This document shows positions 10,070-21,519 of a stretch of 64,000 nucleotides of DNA, one piece after another. Under the pieces are notes generated by a model that had not been told where the DNA came from, made no database searches, and saw only the letters and a list, made by a program, of their open reading frames with translations. Numbering within the stretch: position 1 is the stretch's first letter; each line of letters starts with the position of its first letter. The stretch is from Stereocaulon alpinum (taxonomy: Eukaryota > Ascomycota > Lecanoromycetes > Lecanorales > Stereocaulaceae): the NCBI GenBank assembly GCA_018257865.1, contig JAEUBA010000023.1:186001-250000 (forward strand). The letters are read 5' to 3'. The translations under genes and the position numbers were made by a program.

Positions 10070-10722
10070 GGTGTTGATGGTAGGCGTTTGCTCAGCTACG
10101 GAGCAGTGTAGAGAATGCTTTCTTGCGAAGGAGAGAATGGTAGACAGAGTGGTGGACTCTGAGAGTAACACAATGTTTTGACCAGTGTGACGGAAAGAGA
10201 GGATGACCAGGTACTATGAACAACTTGGACGTACACAGAAAACAGAACGAAAACAAGGCACCGAAGCGCGCATTGTAATACTTCATTGTGTCAAGGTACT
10301 ACGAACGCCCACGTCATTGTTGTCACAAGACTATATGGACAATAGAAGACAATAGGGAATGACTGCATGATATCTTCACTCACGATCCTGAAACTCATGT
10401 TTGGAAATTGCTGGTTTCATGAGATTGATTCGTCCAGATTGACCTGCATTGACGCTGGCGGCTAGCGCCTGACCGTTGCCAAGACATTCATCACTGTCCA
10501 CCAATTGCGTGAGGCAGTGACCTATTGGTTATTCTATGGTTCCCGACAAATCACTGTAAAGTCTAAGTACTGCTGCGGATATTTCACTGCCGAATGCTCT
10601 ACGCATTACCTCAACTCCTTCCAAAAGTGCGTAGCTTTTCGTCATCGATCGAGTTTTCCATCGCGCATATAGTATCAGCAGGAGAAACTCCAGAAATCTA
10701 GGCAGTGATGTTAGAGCATCCC
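10070..10722. other. Intergenic
   Basis: Upstream region of the CAP gene and downstream region of HEL2. No gene seen. Confidence 0.5.
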
Positions 10723-13185
10723 TCAGCCAAACTTGTATAAGGTCTGCTTCTTGTTCTTGTTGCCCTTCTTCTTCCCCAAATCAGGCTCTGTATCTATCTC
10801 GGCAGCTGGCGCAGCCGCAGGCGTGGCAGTCCCGCTACCACTTCCACTTCCACTTCCATACGCACCTCCCCATGGGTTAGCAGGATTACCGCCGCTTCTG
10901 CCATCGTCCCACCTCACAGTTCCTCTTGTTAGTCCAAAGATCATAGTATTCGGTTTCGCTGCTGCAGGCAAGGCAGGGAATGCGTCGGCACTAGAAGCAT
11001 TGGCTTTACTATCCGCGGGAGGCCGAGATGTTGGCCGTGAAGTTGCTGGTGACGGTCTGGACGAAGATGAGGATCCGACCCACGGTGTAGCTCCCACGCG
11101 GCCTGCTCCAGCTCTGTTGGCTGATGCAGCTGGCATTGAGGGAAATGGGTTGGAGTTCGAGGCATTTTGCCAGCTGCCCTGCTTACTGACCGCCGAACGA
11201 GATGATTGAGCTGTTGAGCTCTTCAGTTTGAGTACTCTGTGGCCACCACCTCCTGCTGCAGCAGATGAACCCGGCAGTGGTCCAGGTAAAGAAGGGTAGT
11301 CTTCATTGATAGCGCGCCAATCATTCCACGATTTTAGTAGGTCGTTGCGTTTAGCTTCATTCTCGTAAATATCAGCAAGTTCTTTGATCAATTTGCCGAG
11401 GTCGGCGGATGATACATCGAAGAGGGAGCAGAATACATCAACCAATTGAGCAGCGGAGATGCTGGACGTGCGGTAAGAGGAGACCTGACTGCGAAAGTCT
11501 GATATCTTCGTTTGATCGTGCTTTAGCATGGTGGAGGCACGGTCCATGACTGCAGAGTGCTGCAACCGTCGAGCTTGTTCTTGTGGAGTCAAAGCTGGAG
11601 CAGGTGCGGGAGACGCAGGTGTTGTGTTCGAGGAAGAATTGAGATTGAGGTTTTCTACAGCGGGGAAGGAGGTGTTTATCGAGGCGTTATTACGAGGTGC
11701 AATGACAGCACTTTGATTTCCACCACCTGGTCTGGCAACATGAGCATCCGTAGAGGTCAGCTGGCCACCAAAGGTCCTTGCTGTAGCCGCTTGAACGTTA
11801 TGAATTGCCATTTGCCTCTGATACGCCAGTTCATCTCGACGCATCGGCTGCGCTGTCGACTGAGGCAAAGCCTCCGTGTTAGGGTCCCTTCCTCGCCCTC
11901 TTCCTCTTCCATCCCTTTCCCTCCTATCTCCACGATGATCTTGGTGCGGTTGGCGGTAATCGAATGTGGATATGTCAACTCTCCTTGCATCTCTTCTGGC
12001 ATCCTTCGTTAGTCCATTCGGATGCGCTTCTAATTGGTGTGCCTTGAGATCCATCTCCGACTCGAACACAACGAATTTCTTATCTAAGCATTCCTGGTCA
12101 GCACAAAGGAAGTGGACCTTTCTGAAGTGCTGCTCCAATGAATCGTAGTCAACGTAATATTGCTGCTGCCTTGAGGATTGGTTCCTTCGGTCGCAGATAT
12201 GACATCTCTCGTGCTTCTCCCTGCAATGGGTATAGAGCTCGTCATCGCCGTAGAATCGCTGTCGACAAAAGCCACACTCTGGGTGACCCTTGAAACCACT
12301 CTGATCTACAGCTCCAGGGTTATCATCTCCGAACTTCTCATGCTTGCGGAGCTCTTGTTGTGTGAACAGTTCGTGCTCGTGCGTGAAGACCTTCTTATTC
12401 CTCGTACATAGATCACACATGACCTTGTGATGAATCGTTCTGACATGGTGATGAAGTGCTGGCCACCCCTTGCAAGCAACGTCGCAGTTTTCGTCGGGGC
12501 AGTTGTACCGTAACAATAGAAGCGTATCACTGTAGATTTCCTTCTGCTCGTACTTGATCCCAAGCACCTCGTCCGTCTCTTGGAAATCCGCCTCGACAAA
12601 GTCGTCATAGCGTTTCGATGCATCGTCCGTAAAGACGACAAACTTCGCCTCCGAACGACAATGCGCACAAGCTCTCGTCTTGTACAAAGCTCTCAGTCTC
12701 AGCGCACAAATATGACAAGTCCGGTGATTGCAGGGAGCAACAGAATTATGAACCACTGGCGAAGCGCAAATGAAGCAGACTTCAGCCTCAACATCCTCTT
12801 CAGTCCCGCCATCCTGCCCTTCCTCTCGCTGCTTCCCCACTACGTCGCCCTCTCCTTTTTCGGCATCTTTGGTCAGGCGACCACCAAAGCTGCCTCCACC
12901 GCCAAGACCAGGACGTGGTGGTACGGGGGGTGCTGCTGATTGGCCTGTAGCGCTTGAGTGTCTCCGAGCGCGCTGGTTAGGTCGTCCATTTGCTCGATTG
13001 CCTTGATTCTCCCCTCCCCCTCGTCTGCCTCCTCTTGGACCACAACCTCTAGGGCCACCGCGTCCACCTCTGACGTTAGTAAGATTATCGTGGTCGTGCT
13101 GGCGTAGTTCGTTGGCGCTGGTTGTTGCGGGTGGGGCTTGCCCAGTGGTGGAAACGGGAGTCACAGTTGTGGATGCCATTGGCAT
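10723..13185 (-). CDS. HEL2: E3 ubiquitin ligase Hel2/ZNF598, ribosome-collision sensor
   Basis: Single-exon, 820 residues. The N-terminus is RGG-rich (about residues 38-75). A RING finger lies at about 137-177 (CFICASPV, CNHRTCHIC, CAHCRSE). A chain of C2H2 zinc fingers follows (CPDENCDVACKGWPALHHHVRTIHH, CGFCRQRFYGDDELYTHCREKHERC, FLCADQECLDKKFVVFESEMDLKAHQLEAH), as in Hel2 and ZNF598. The C-terminus is low-complexity and ends in a Lys-rich tail with LYKFG. The family ubiquitinates small-subunit ribosomal proteins (uS10/eS10) on collided ribosomes. That recruits the RQT complex and starts ribosome-associated quality control. Length and order of domains match the family. The start at 13185 is the first ATG; a second sits two codons on. 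Confidence 0.92.
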   Translation of the reverse strand: MPMASTTVTPVSTTGQAPPATTSANELRQHDHDNLTNVRGGRGGPRGCGPRGGRRGGGENQGNRANGRPNQRARRHSSATGQSAAPPVPPRPGLGGGGSFGGRLTKDAEKGEGDVVGKQREEGQDGGTEEDVEAEVCFICASPVVHNSVAPCNHRTCHICALRLRALYKTRACAHCRSEAKFVVFTDDASKRYDDFVEADFQETDEVLGIKYEQKEIYSDTLLLLRYNCPDENCDVACKGWPALHHHVRTIHHKVMCDLCTRNKKVFTHEHELFTQQELRKHEKFGDDNPGAVDQSGFKGHPECGFCRQRFYGDDELYTHCREKHERCHICDRRNQSSRQQQYYVDYDSLEQHFRKVHFLCADQECLDKKFVVFESEMDLKAHQLEAHPNGLTKDARRDARRVDISTFDYRQPHQDHRGDRRERDGRGRGRGRDPNTEALPQSTAQPMRRDELAYQRQMAIHNVQAATARTFGGQLTSTDAHVARPGGGNQSAVIAPRNNASINTSFPAVENLNLNSSSNTTPASPAPAPALTPQEQARRLQHSAVMDRASTMLKHDQTKISDFRSQVSSYRTSSISAAQLVDVFCSLFDVSSADLGKLIKELADIYENEAKRNDLLKSWNDWRAINEDYPSLPGPLPGSSAAAGGGGHRVLKLKSSTAQSSRSAVSKQGSWQNASNSNPFPSMPAASANRAGAGRVGATPWVGSSSSSRPSPATSRPTSRPPADSKANASSADAFPALPAAAKPNTMIFGLTRGTVRWDDGRSGGNPANPWGGAYGSGSGSGSGTATPAAAPAAEIDTEPDLGKKKGNKNKKQTLYKFG

Positions 13186-14168
13186 GCTATGAAGAGGGTA
13201 GAGTCGAGGATCTTTGACGTAAGTTGATGAACGATAACCTTCTGGTATGGCAACTGTCTGATAGAAGCTTTGTGAGGAGGAGGCAGGAAGGGTGGTTGTA
13301 CGTTCAGGGTTACCTTAGTGCTCAGGATTTGATCTAGTGGGGCTGTCACTGGAGAAGGAGATGCCAAGAATTTATTAGTGCTTAGGATTCCTTGTGACTC
13401 CTTTCGCTCAGACTCACAGCGGTGAACCAATATGCAGATGGTGGACTGTATCGGCTCTATTTCTATGTACTTTGCTCCTATGTCGATGATGACAGAAGCT
13501 TCTGGCTGCATATTCAAGCTCGATGACAAATCCATAAGTCGAAGGCCGCGTCTACCTCCATCGGCCTACAATTCACGATTTCTTGATCCAATACTGTACT
13601 CATCTACACCTTGACGAGAGCTACTAACAGCAGCTGCTCTAACGTCGTACAAACAAGTATAGGGGCTCTGAGATATATGTTGTCCCAATGTGGTCCTTTT
13701 CTCGCTCGATAGGTCTGTAGGGTAGATTGACCGATATACTCCCTGATTTAGCGAATCGAAGCTGGTCAGACAGGTCAACAGGGGAGTCTGCTAAATCGTC
13801 CTCAGCACTTCGCTATACCCTCCGTCACTCAAAACCCACAACCTAGTGCCGTGGCTTCCACAATAAATCCGTCGATCATCCCATTTTCTTTCTAGGGACG
13901 GAATATATATATCTGCTGAAGCTGGTTTGGTCGGATCAGTACATCAGTAACCCTGAAACACCCGAAACACCGGGAGGGTTGCCATTAATTCAAGGCAAAT
14001 AGTCCTTTGACGACTGATGAACTGATGCGATGTGTCGAAAGTCGTTGGCGGCGAGAGTCTTGTGGGAAGGTACATAGGTAATAAAATCTGAAAGAACACT
14101 CTGAAAAGTCGCACCATGAAGGAATCCTGTCTAGTGACATAAAATGACACGTAGAGAGACGTAGCCCC
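13186..14168. other. Intergenic
   Basis: Upstream region of HEL2. The phrase GTGCT(C/T)AGGATT occurs twice (near 13317 and 13378). No gene seen; frames here lack ATG starts or family features. Confidence 0.45.
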
Positions 14169-16499
14169 TCAATTTACCGATACACTGGCGTTTACGATGA
14201 CACAGCTGCCTTTCCGCCATTTGTCTGTGTAACGCTTTCCCACGCACCTTAAGCATCCATTAACAATGAGCATATCCTGACACTGAATGGACCCAATTGC
14301 ATATAGACTCGCAGCCTCGCTCTCGGACGCATCTACAAAGACGTGGTACACTTGGGGCGAGTCGCCTCGTAGATCGACTCTGCGACGTAAGCTCCCACTG
14401 AAAGTCCGCCGCGTTAGATCATCGATATCAATGACGTTCCAGTCGCTTGTAGGCATCGATACCGTGAGCCCGGGCTGTGCACAGGCGCATGGTACTGATG
14501 CTTGTTGCAACCGGCTGACGATAGTTGCAATGTTCAAAGGACATAATGGTATACCGTCACGGCGGCAGCGGAGCACCACAGTCTGTGGATCACCTTCCCA
14601 GCATGGCTCCGCATCAATCCTCAATGCTGTATACGATCCCACCTTTGCCTCCATCTTCAAAGTTTGCGTAAATGGGTTTGGGTCCAGGGTCATTGTCAAG
14701 CTGAGCTCTTGTCTTTGAGACGCCTCAATGTACCCATGTTGCCCTATTGGGAAGCTGAGCATTTGACCGCGTGCAAGGTGAAATAGCAGGACTGCTTCCG
14801 GTCGAAGCGACGGGCGAACCAGTACGTCAAGTACGGCAGCCATGCCGTTCGCTTGAGCTCCCAGCACAATTCCTATAGGGAGTTGGTGTGCGGATGCGGT
14901 GCCGTTCTTCCCATTGTGTGACACCCCAGTGTCTCCCTCCGAGGAAAAACCGTTGAGCTCTGATGACCTTTTGCCTAAAACGACTTCTAGTAACATCAGG
15001 TTCCAGTCCTTATAAGAGGGAGGAGAGACTAGCGGTATACTAATCAAAGTCGCCCATGTCTTGAAACGGGATTTATAGACAATGTCAGGTTGAAAAGCTA
15101 TCTCAGAGTCTAGACAGATTTCTTTGTCGTTCTCACGACAGAACTTGGAGACTATACCGTAAATAGTTCCTAGGACGATCGCGATGAGAACGTAGCAGTT
15201 GTCTCTGACGTTAGGATCTGGCTGAAAAGCATCCTCCCTCGTTCTGAGTATTCGTATATGTTCCTCTATCGTTTCGGGGAGCCAGTTGGTACCCTCACAC
15301 CTAATCGGGACAAAAGCACTCATTGCTGGTCCGCATACCTTGGTCAGATGTGGTGAAAATATTCGCAGGAGTGCAGCATGATGGTCTAAAACAACGGTTT
15401 GCTGCTGCTTTGGCACAAGCGTGACATGGCCTGCAGGATCCGTGCATGTGACTTCAATACCTTGTCTACACTGGTCATAACTGAACGTCCATACATCCAC
15501 AAGATATTGAATGTTAACCCTCCGTTCGGATCCACGGAGATGCCTAAACGCAAGCCATGGGACGCCTCTAAGAGGAGTGATTTGTGGTCTCGACTCTTCT
15601 TCGAGCACGATTTGATCGTTTGACATGCAGAGATATGTAGGGCCTACATCTGTAGCTACTAGAATAACCTCCGGGTAATCGGCGATGAATTGCTCGGAAG
15701 CAGTAGCTCTTGTATAGTCTTCCTCAGTGCGAACAATCTCGGTTGATGCTGCTATCTGGAACCCAAGTTTCTTCATGATGGGAGCTAGGCTCCACACGCG
15801 TAAAGATCTTGTAGGGTATTGCGTGGGCTCACGCTTATGCTGCGGTGTAAGCATCCACTTCATGCACCCAATGACGTGCGGAGCTTCGCATAGGTCCAAG
15901 GAGTCACAATGTAAGTCATCTTCTAGGCTTGTCCCTATAAATCGCGCCTGATGATTGGAAGCAAGCTCCAAAAGCTCCGTCCGAATAGTATTGCTATCTT
16001 CCTCAGCTTGAACTGCGATCACATATTGCTTTAGACCCGTGAGCACCGGGCCGTCGATCTTCATTGTGACATCTTCCTGTTCCATTTGTAGGAGAGCACC
16101 TGGTATCAATTCCGCCAGTATCGATGTAGTTGCATCGGTGTTGAAAAAACACAAGAGACCTGCGGTCAAAGCTCGCAGACAGGCTTGGCTGGGATCTTCT
16201 GGATTTGCGGTCGAGGCTTTCGGCAGCTCTGTTGAGGTAGCACTTCCCTCTTGAACGACAACACCCAGGACTTGCCCTTGCTCGCGTCGACTTTGAATAT
16301 AGATTCTTCTGTCGAAGGAGCTTGTATTGACGAGATGTGCACCTTTTGCTTCTAGGAGCTGTGAGAGTGATTGTGTTCGCTCTCGAGCCTTGTACCAGCC
16401 ATAAGCGCCGGTCGCAAGTTGGACGACTTGGTCTAAGGTAAGGATATGGACTCCGATTTGGGCGAGAGGTCCCGCTCTGGCATTGAAAGCAAGATCCAT
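14169..16499 (-). CDS. Large uncharacterised ascomycete protein (776 aa)
   Basis: A single long frame with an ATG at 16499 and no stop for 776 codons. I do not recognise the family. The N-terminus (PLAQIGVHILTLDQVVQLATGAYGWYKARE) is hydrophobic and could be amphipathic or membrane-associated rather than a signal peptide. A central hydrophobic segment (NCYVLIAIVLGTIYGIVSKFC) near residue 440 looks like one membrane or buried helix. The C-terminal 200 residues contain HLARGQMLSFPIGQHGYIEASQ and a Cys-containing end (GCLRCVGKRYTDKWRKGSC). No catalytic motif is evident. Codon use is normal and the length argues for a real gene. It is followed by a long non-coding stretch. Confidence 0.75.
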   Translation of the reverse strand: MDLAFNARAGPLAQIGVHILTLDQVVQLATGAYGWYKARERTQSLSQLLEAKGAHLVNTSSFDRRIYIQSRREQGQVLGVVVQEGSATSTELPKASTANPEDPSQACLRALTAGLLCFFNTDATTSILAELIPGALLQMEQEDVTMKIDGPVLTGLKQYVIAVQAEEDSNTIRTELLELASNHQARFIGTSLEDDLHCDSLDLCEAPHVIGCMKWMLTPQHKREPTQYPTRSLRVWSLAPIMKKLGFQIAASTEIVRTEEDYTRATASEQFIADYPEVILVATDVGPTYLCMSNDQIVLEEESRPQITPLRGVPWLAFRHLRGSERRVNIQYLVDVWTFSYDQCRQGIEVTCTDPAGHVTLVPKQQQTVVLDHHAALLRIFSPHLTKVCGPAMSAFVPIRCEGTNWLPETIEEHIRILRTREDAFQPDPNVRDNCYVLIAIVLGTIYGIVSKFCRENDKEICLDSEIAFQPDIVYKSRFKTWATLISIPLVSPPSYKDWNLMLLEVVLGKRSSELNGFSSEGDTGVSHNGKNGTASAHQLPIGIVLGAQANGMAAVLDVLVRPSLRPEAVLLFHLARGQMLSFPIGQHGYIEASQRQELSLTMTLDPNPFTQTLKMEAKVGSYTALRIDAEPCWEGDPQTVVLRCRRDGIPLCPLNIATIVSRLQQASVPCACAQPGLTVSMPTSDWNVIDIDDLTRRTFSGSLRRRVDLRGDSPQVYHVFVDASESEAASLYAIGSIQCQDMLIVNGCLRCVGKRYTDKWRKGSCVIVNASVSVN

Positions 16500-17414
16500 C
16501 TTTCTCTAGAAGTCCGAGTCGGCCTCTACCTAAAAGAGTGATCGTAAGCGTCTGAGCTGTTGTGGGTACAGACTGTGAGATGGCCCATTTCGCAGTGTTA
16601 AATGGATGCCTGCTTCGCCTCGGAAGGGTTTACCTCCTCGTACTATGAGCCCCGATGGAATCCATGAACCACTAAAGCCATGATTGCCCAGGAGCCTTCC
16701 AGTCTATTGATCGATCGGCTCTGGACTTTGTTCCTGAGTGCGCCTGGCGGGCGATATCTTAAGAAGTTGACAATCCAGAGGGTTGCTCCTTTCTATTTTA
16801 GCCATACCGGCCTGCCAGCCTCGTCAGCCGGGAGGCACCCCCACGTTAACCCCTGTATATCTCTCCTAAGGCTTATCAAAACCGTCATATCCCGCTAGCA
16901 CGCAGCAATGGAGAACCATCTTTTTCCCGCGAGCATAGTTGCTTTGACGGGCAGAGCCTACGCCTTTAGGATTTTTCTCCACATAGTCCCCCCCAGACAT
17001 TCAGAAGCTGTTAGGATCACCCCTCCTGGAAGGCTTGGCAGAACACGCCAGCCAATGCCGAGGCATTCGAAACGAGAACATGATTTGCCATATACAAACT
17101 CATAACTGATAGATCAGAATGTATGAAGAATATATTGCAAGTAATCATCTATGCTTAGCTCAAACTCTATTGGCCGAAGCTTTTGGCTGCACCCTATTCA
17201 GCTAGTTGGCAAATTATCAACTCAGAGGAGCGTTGCTCTCTACCATCTTCTGGGAGGGGGCCCAAGACTTCATGAGAACCAAAGATCTCTATCATTCGAA
17301 GTCGATTTCCAGATAGTTTCTTGATGGCTAACATTCAAGATATGCAGCCAATTTTCTGGCCTCTTATCACGCCTTACACCAGCGCTCAATGGACATGAAA
17401 AGTCCTTCTCGAAA
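16500..17414. other. Intergenic, nothing recognised
   Basis: Promoter side of the 776-residue orphan and 3' side of the SWIB gene. Several short frames of 60-70 codons on the plus strand show no motif. Confidence 0.5.
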
Positions 17415-18486
17415 TCATTCGTCCATACTGTACATATTCTGGCTCAGGATCTTGTTCATCGTAAACATGTGCACCTTATCCTGCTTGAAAACAGCCCTCA
17501 TACTGTCATCACAGCGAATCATACGTTTGTCGCTCGGATCTTGCAGGTCATGAGCCCGAACATAAGCCCAAATTCGCTTGACAGTCTGGGGCCTTGAAAG
17601 CTATCATGAACATGTTAGTACCAATCCGTCGTTGGTGGAAGCGTTCAGAGTGGTTACCTTGGTCTCATTGTCCAGCAGAGCTGAGAGTGCAGGGGATAGC
17701 CACAGCTCTTTCTAGAAATTTATCAGCATCGCGTATATGTGCGGTAGAGTAGAAGCTGAGCCATACGTGGAATCCACCACTCCGATTGACTTTCCTCTCC
17801 TTAGTCTCATCAGAGCCATCCAAATCACTGTCGTCCTCGGCCTTCACTTTTGCGGAAGTCTTCTTCTTGGGAGTCTTCTTCTTCTTCGCTGCTGCTGGCT
17901 TTGGCCCACCACCCCTCGTAGAGCGTATGCGACCGTTTTCCTGAGCTTGCAGCTTTGCAGCGTATGCAGCGTCGCTATCGTACTCTACTTTCCTTTTCTT
18001 CTTCTTCGGAGCCGGGGAGTCTCGTACGTCAGATAGGTCGTCATCGTCGTCCACCTGCTTGTGTTTCGTGGGCGGGGGCGGTGAGACCTCAGTTGTGGGG
18101 ATTGGAGACGTTGATGATTCTGCTTTCGTCGTAGCTGTATGACCATTCGTTTGTGCCGATGACCTTTTTCTAGCGGCGTCGAATTTGTCAAATCGAGCCA
18201 TAATAAGGGCCTTAATGGCCGACTAAATTTCTGTAAGCATCATGCAGTATATTCAATGTGTGATTGGCTCATACCTTTTGTGGAGTTATATCATATTCGA
18301 CTGATTCCTGCAGACCCTTGCGAATGCGCTTCTCAGAGATACTGTCGAGGTCGCTTGCTGCAAGGATATCATCAATAATAGTAATGTAGGAAGCTTCGAC
18401 CTCCGGAGGCACTAGACATCGAGCCATGATTAGTACGCGTGATTGGGTAATTGAGTGGGGGAGGAAGGGATGAACATACAAGACAT
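17415..18486 (-). CDS. SWIB/MDM2 and DEK_C domain chromatin protein (Uaf30/Tri1-like)
   Basis: Five-exon model: 18486-18480, 18411-18275, 18222-17767, 17711-17658 and 17600-17415, totalling 279 residues in frame. The first coding exon is only 7 nt (ATGTCTT). It joins across a 68-bp intron with a TACTAAT branch to give MSLPPEVEASYITIIDDIL. The N-terminal part has the DEK_C helical pattern (SEKRIRKGLQESVEYD). The middle is Lys-rich and acidic, with nuclear-localisation-like KKKKRKV. The C-terminal part is a SWIB domain (SGGFH, KELWLSPALSALL, LSRPQTVKRIWAYVRAHDLQ, MIRCDDSMRAVF). Yeast relatives are Uaf30, a subunit of the RNA polymerase I upstream activation factor, and Tri1. Which one is orthologous cannot be decided here. 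The gene is divergent from PRT1, with about 650 bp between the starts. Confidence 0.85.
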
Positions 18487-19139
18487 GATTGACGCCTATG
18501 TTGGAAGATAAGCGAGTGAATCGAAGAGCTGACTATCAGTCTGATATGGGGACCGGAAGCGAGAGTTGCAGGTCTTTGTGTCCGAATCGAAATGGTTTCA
18601 CTGTGTACCGATGAGGTCCTGTGCATGAACGCCGGGCTTATGCCGCTAGATCATAAAGAATGAGGGTAGATGGTCTTGCAAGCAGGACAGCAGGGACAAA
18701 TTTGGAAATTACGATTGCTAACACACTGTAGCAATCGCGCTTCACTAGCTCAAATAGTGGATGTAGACAAGAAGATGTGACGATGCTCATCTGATGGCGC
18801 AGAAACACCCCGGGGCGAGATCGACAGCGGCTATCGGCTTTATCCGCAGTGAAAGCTACTAGCTTGAAGAGCCTATAGCTGGAGCAATCAATGACACATA
18901 CGTCTCCCGCATGTGTGAGTCAAAAATGGAAGGTCAGTATGACTCTAAGAGTAGTATGAATCCTGACATATAAGCCCACAACCCTGAGTCGGTGTGGATG
19001 TTTAACGCTCAGAATCACCCAACAACGTTAGGCCGCCTTAAGCGAGACACAAAGGCTTGGCACCACTGTTCAAGAAGGAAAACTTAACCCACAACATTCA
19101 ACTGGAGGTTGCGAAACAATTAGGCAACTAGTCGGCATT
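18487..19139. other. Shared divergent promoter region (SWIB gene / PRT1)
   Basis: About 650 bp between two start codons pointing away from each other. No open frame of note; both promoters must lie here. Confidence 0.6.
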
Positions 19140-21519
19140 ATGGCACCAAGTTTCGACAATCTGACCGAGGATAATGGCACGTACGACTCGGAAGAGGAGA
19201 TTGATTTTTCAGGTGCGTCGACTACTGCCCTCTACAAGCATGCACGGCTGACAATTGCCCAGACCTCAAAGAGCAGTATGATGTACGACTCGAGCAAGGC
19301 CTAGACGCATTTGTAGTCGCAGATGGGCTGCCTATAGTTCCAGAGGAGAGCAAACCAAAGCTTGTCAAATTCCTGATAAAGCAACTCAACAAGGTGGGGA
19401 AAGTCAAGGAGGATGGTTTCTTCATGCCGGTGAATGACCAGGGCAAGACTGAAGGGTACTATCAATAGCGTCCATACCGAAGCCTGCATGCTAACATATA
19501 TAGATATGCTTTCGTCGAATACCACACCCCACAACAAGCTATTGCAGCTACCAAGCAACTTCACGGTACGGCCATTGACAAAAAGCATACTTTCGCCATA
19601 AACAAGCTTACAGATATCGAACGATATGGCCGAGAAGGGCGAATCGATGATGAATACCAACCACCCAATATACCAGATTTCCAAGAGAAGGAGCACCTTC
19701 GCTGGTGGCTAGGCGATCCCAATAGCAGGGACCAGTTTGTCATGTTGCGAGGGGACAACCTGGGAGTGTTCTGGAACAAGAAGAAAGATCCACCCGAACA
19801 GATTATTGACAGGGCAAATTGGACAGAGTCACATATAATGTGGTCGCCCCTAGGTACCTATCTCGCAACCATGCACTCGAGGGGTGTACAGTTATGGGGC
19901 GGCCCAAGCTGGACACGCCAAACAAGGTTTCCACATCCTCTCGTGAATCTGATAGAGTTCTCCCCTGGAGAGAAGTACATAACTACATGGTCATTCAAAC
20001 CAATCGAAGTAGCGGAAGATGATCCAATACTGTCCCAGGACGAGGAAGGCAAAAACTACATCATTTGGGACGTAGCAACTGGTCGAGTACTTCGATCGTT
20101 CCATATGCATGATCTCCCAACTCCTCCAGAGAGCGAGACTGGTCAGCCGGTCAAAAAGAAGATCCCATGGCCTGCATTCAAGTGGTCTTCAGACGACAAG
20201 TACGTTGCTCGGATGTTAGAGGGCGAATCAATAAGCGTCTACGAGTTACCGAAGATGACGCAGTTGGACAAGAAAGCTATCAAAATTGAAGGTGTGATGG
20301 ACTTTGAATGGGCTCCAGCACTACCTCAAAGAGACTCAGTTAAAACGTACGAGCAACTGTTTTGTTTCTGGACGCCAGAGATTGGCAGCAACCCAGCCAA
20401 GGTCGGACTGATGAGCATACCGTCCAAGGAAATCGTAAGGACGAGGAATCTGTTCAATGTCACAGATGCCAAGCTTCACTGGCAATCACAAGCAGCATAC
20501 GTCTGCGTCAAAGTGGATAGACACTCAAAGTCAAAGAAGTCGCTAGCAACCAATCTCGAGATCTTCCGAGTACGAGAGAAGGGTGTGCCTGTCGAAGTTG
20601 TTGACTCGATCAAAGATACCGTTATAAACTTCGCCTGGGAGCCAAAAGGTGACCGATTCGTGCTTATAACGACAGTAGAAGTAGTCATGACCACAGCTGT
20701 TCCACCAAAGACTGCAGTCTCATTCTTCTGTCCCGAAAAGATCAAAGGCGCGGGCGTCGGTAACTTCAAGCACATCCAGACCATCGAAAAGAAGAACAGC
20801 AACGGCATCTACTGGTCCCCGAAAGGTCGTTTTGTCGTCGTAGGCACAGTACATTCACAGCAGAGCTTCGATCTCGACTTCTGGGATCTAGATTTCGAAG
20901 GAGAGAAACCCGAAAGCGAGAAAGACCTTACCGCGAACTTGAAGCACATGAATACCGCAGACCATTATGGTGTTACGGACGTAGACTGGGACCCAACAGG
21001 CCGCTACGTCTTCAGCACTGCCAGTATGTGGAAGCACACAGTACGTTCCACCCCTACTCCTATCTCACTGCGAGGCTCCATACTAACAATAACAAAAAGA
21101 TGGAAAGCGGCTACCACCTCTACGACTTCAAAGGCGAACTCCTCCGCGAAGAGCACATCGACAAATTCAAACAACTCTCCTGGCGGCCCCGCCCCCCCAT
21201 CCTCCTCAGCAAAGAAGAACAAAAGACCATCCGCAAGAACCTCCGCGAATACAGCAAAGACTTCGAAGAACAAGACAGAATAGAAGAAGATAAAGAAAAA
21301 GGAGCCATAGTAGAAGAGCGGCGACGCGTCCTGAACGAATGGCTAGCATGGCGCGAGCGCGAGGAAGAAGAATTAAAAGCGGAAAGACGGGAACTAGGTC
21401 TACCGGAAAAACTCGAAGATGAAGAAGAAGCCGACGCAGATGGCAAGATGAACGGAGAGGGTGCCGTCGTAGAAGAGATAGTGGAGGAAGTGCTGGATGA
21501 GATGGAAGAGGTAGCATAG
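19140..21519 (+). CDS. PRT1: Translation initiation factor eIF3 subunit b
   Basis: Four exons: 19140-19212, 19263-19455, 19504-21040 and 21100-21519. The introns are 50, 48 and 59 bp, the last two with CTAAC branches, and the joined product is 740 residues. The order is a short acidic N-terminus, an RRM (about residues 40-125: [28 protein letters not shown]), a long WD40-type propeller ([43 protein letters not shown]) and a charged helical C-terminus ([31 protein letters not shown]). This is the architecture of Prt1/eIF3b. The family scaffolds eIF3 on the 40S subunit: the RRM binds eIF3a/j and the C-terminal helix binds eIF3i/g. The last splice joins KHT to [12 protein letters not shown]. Confidence 0.93.
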
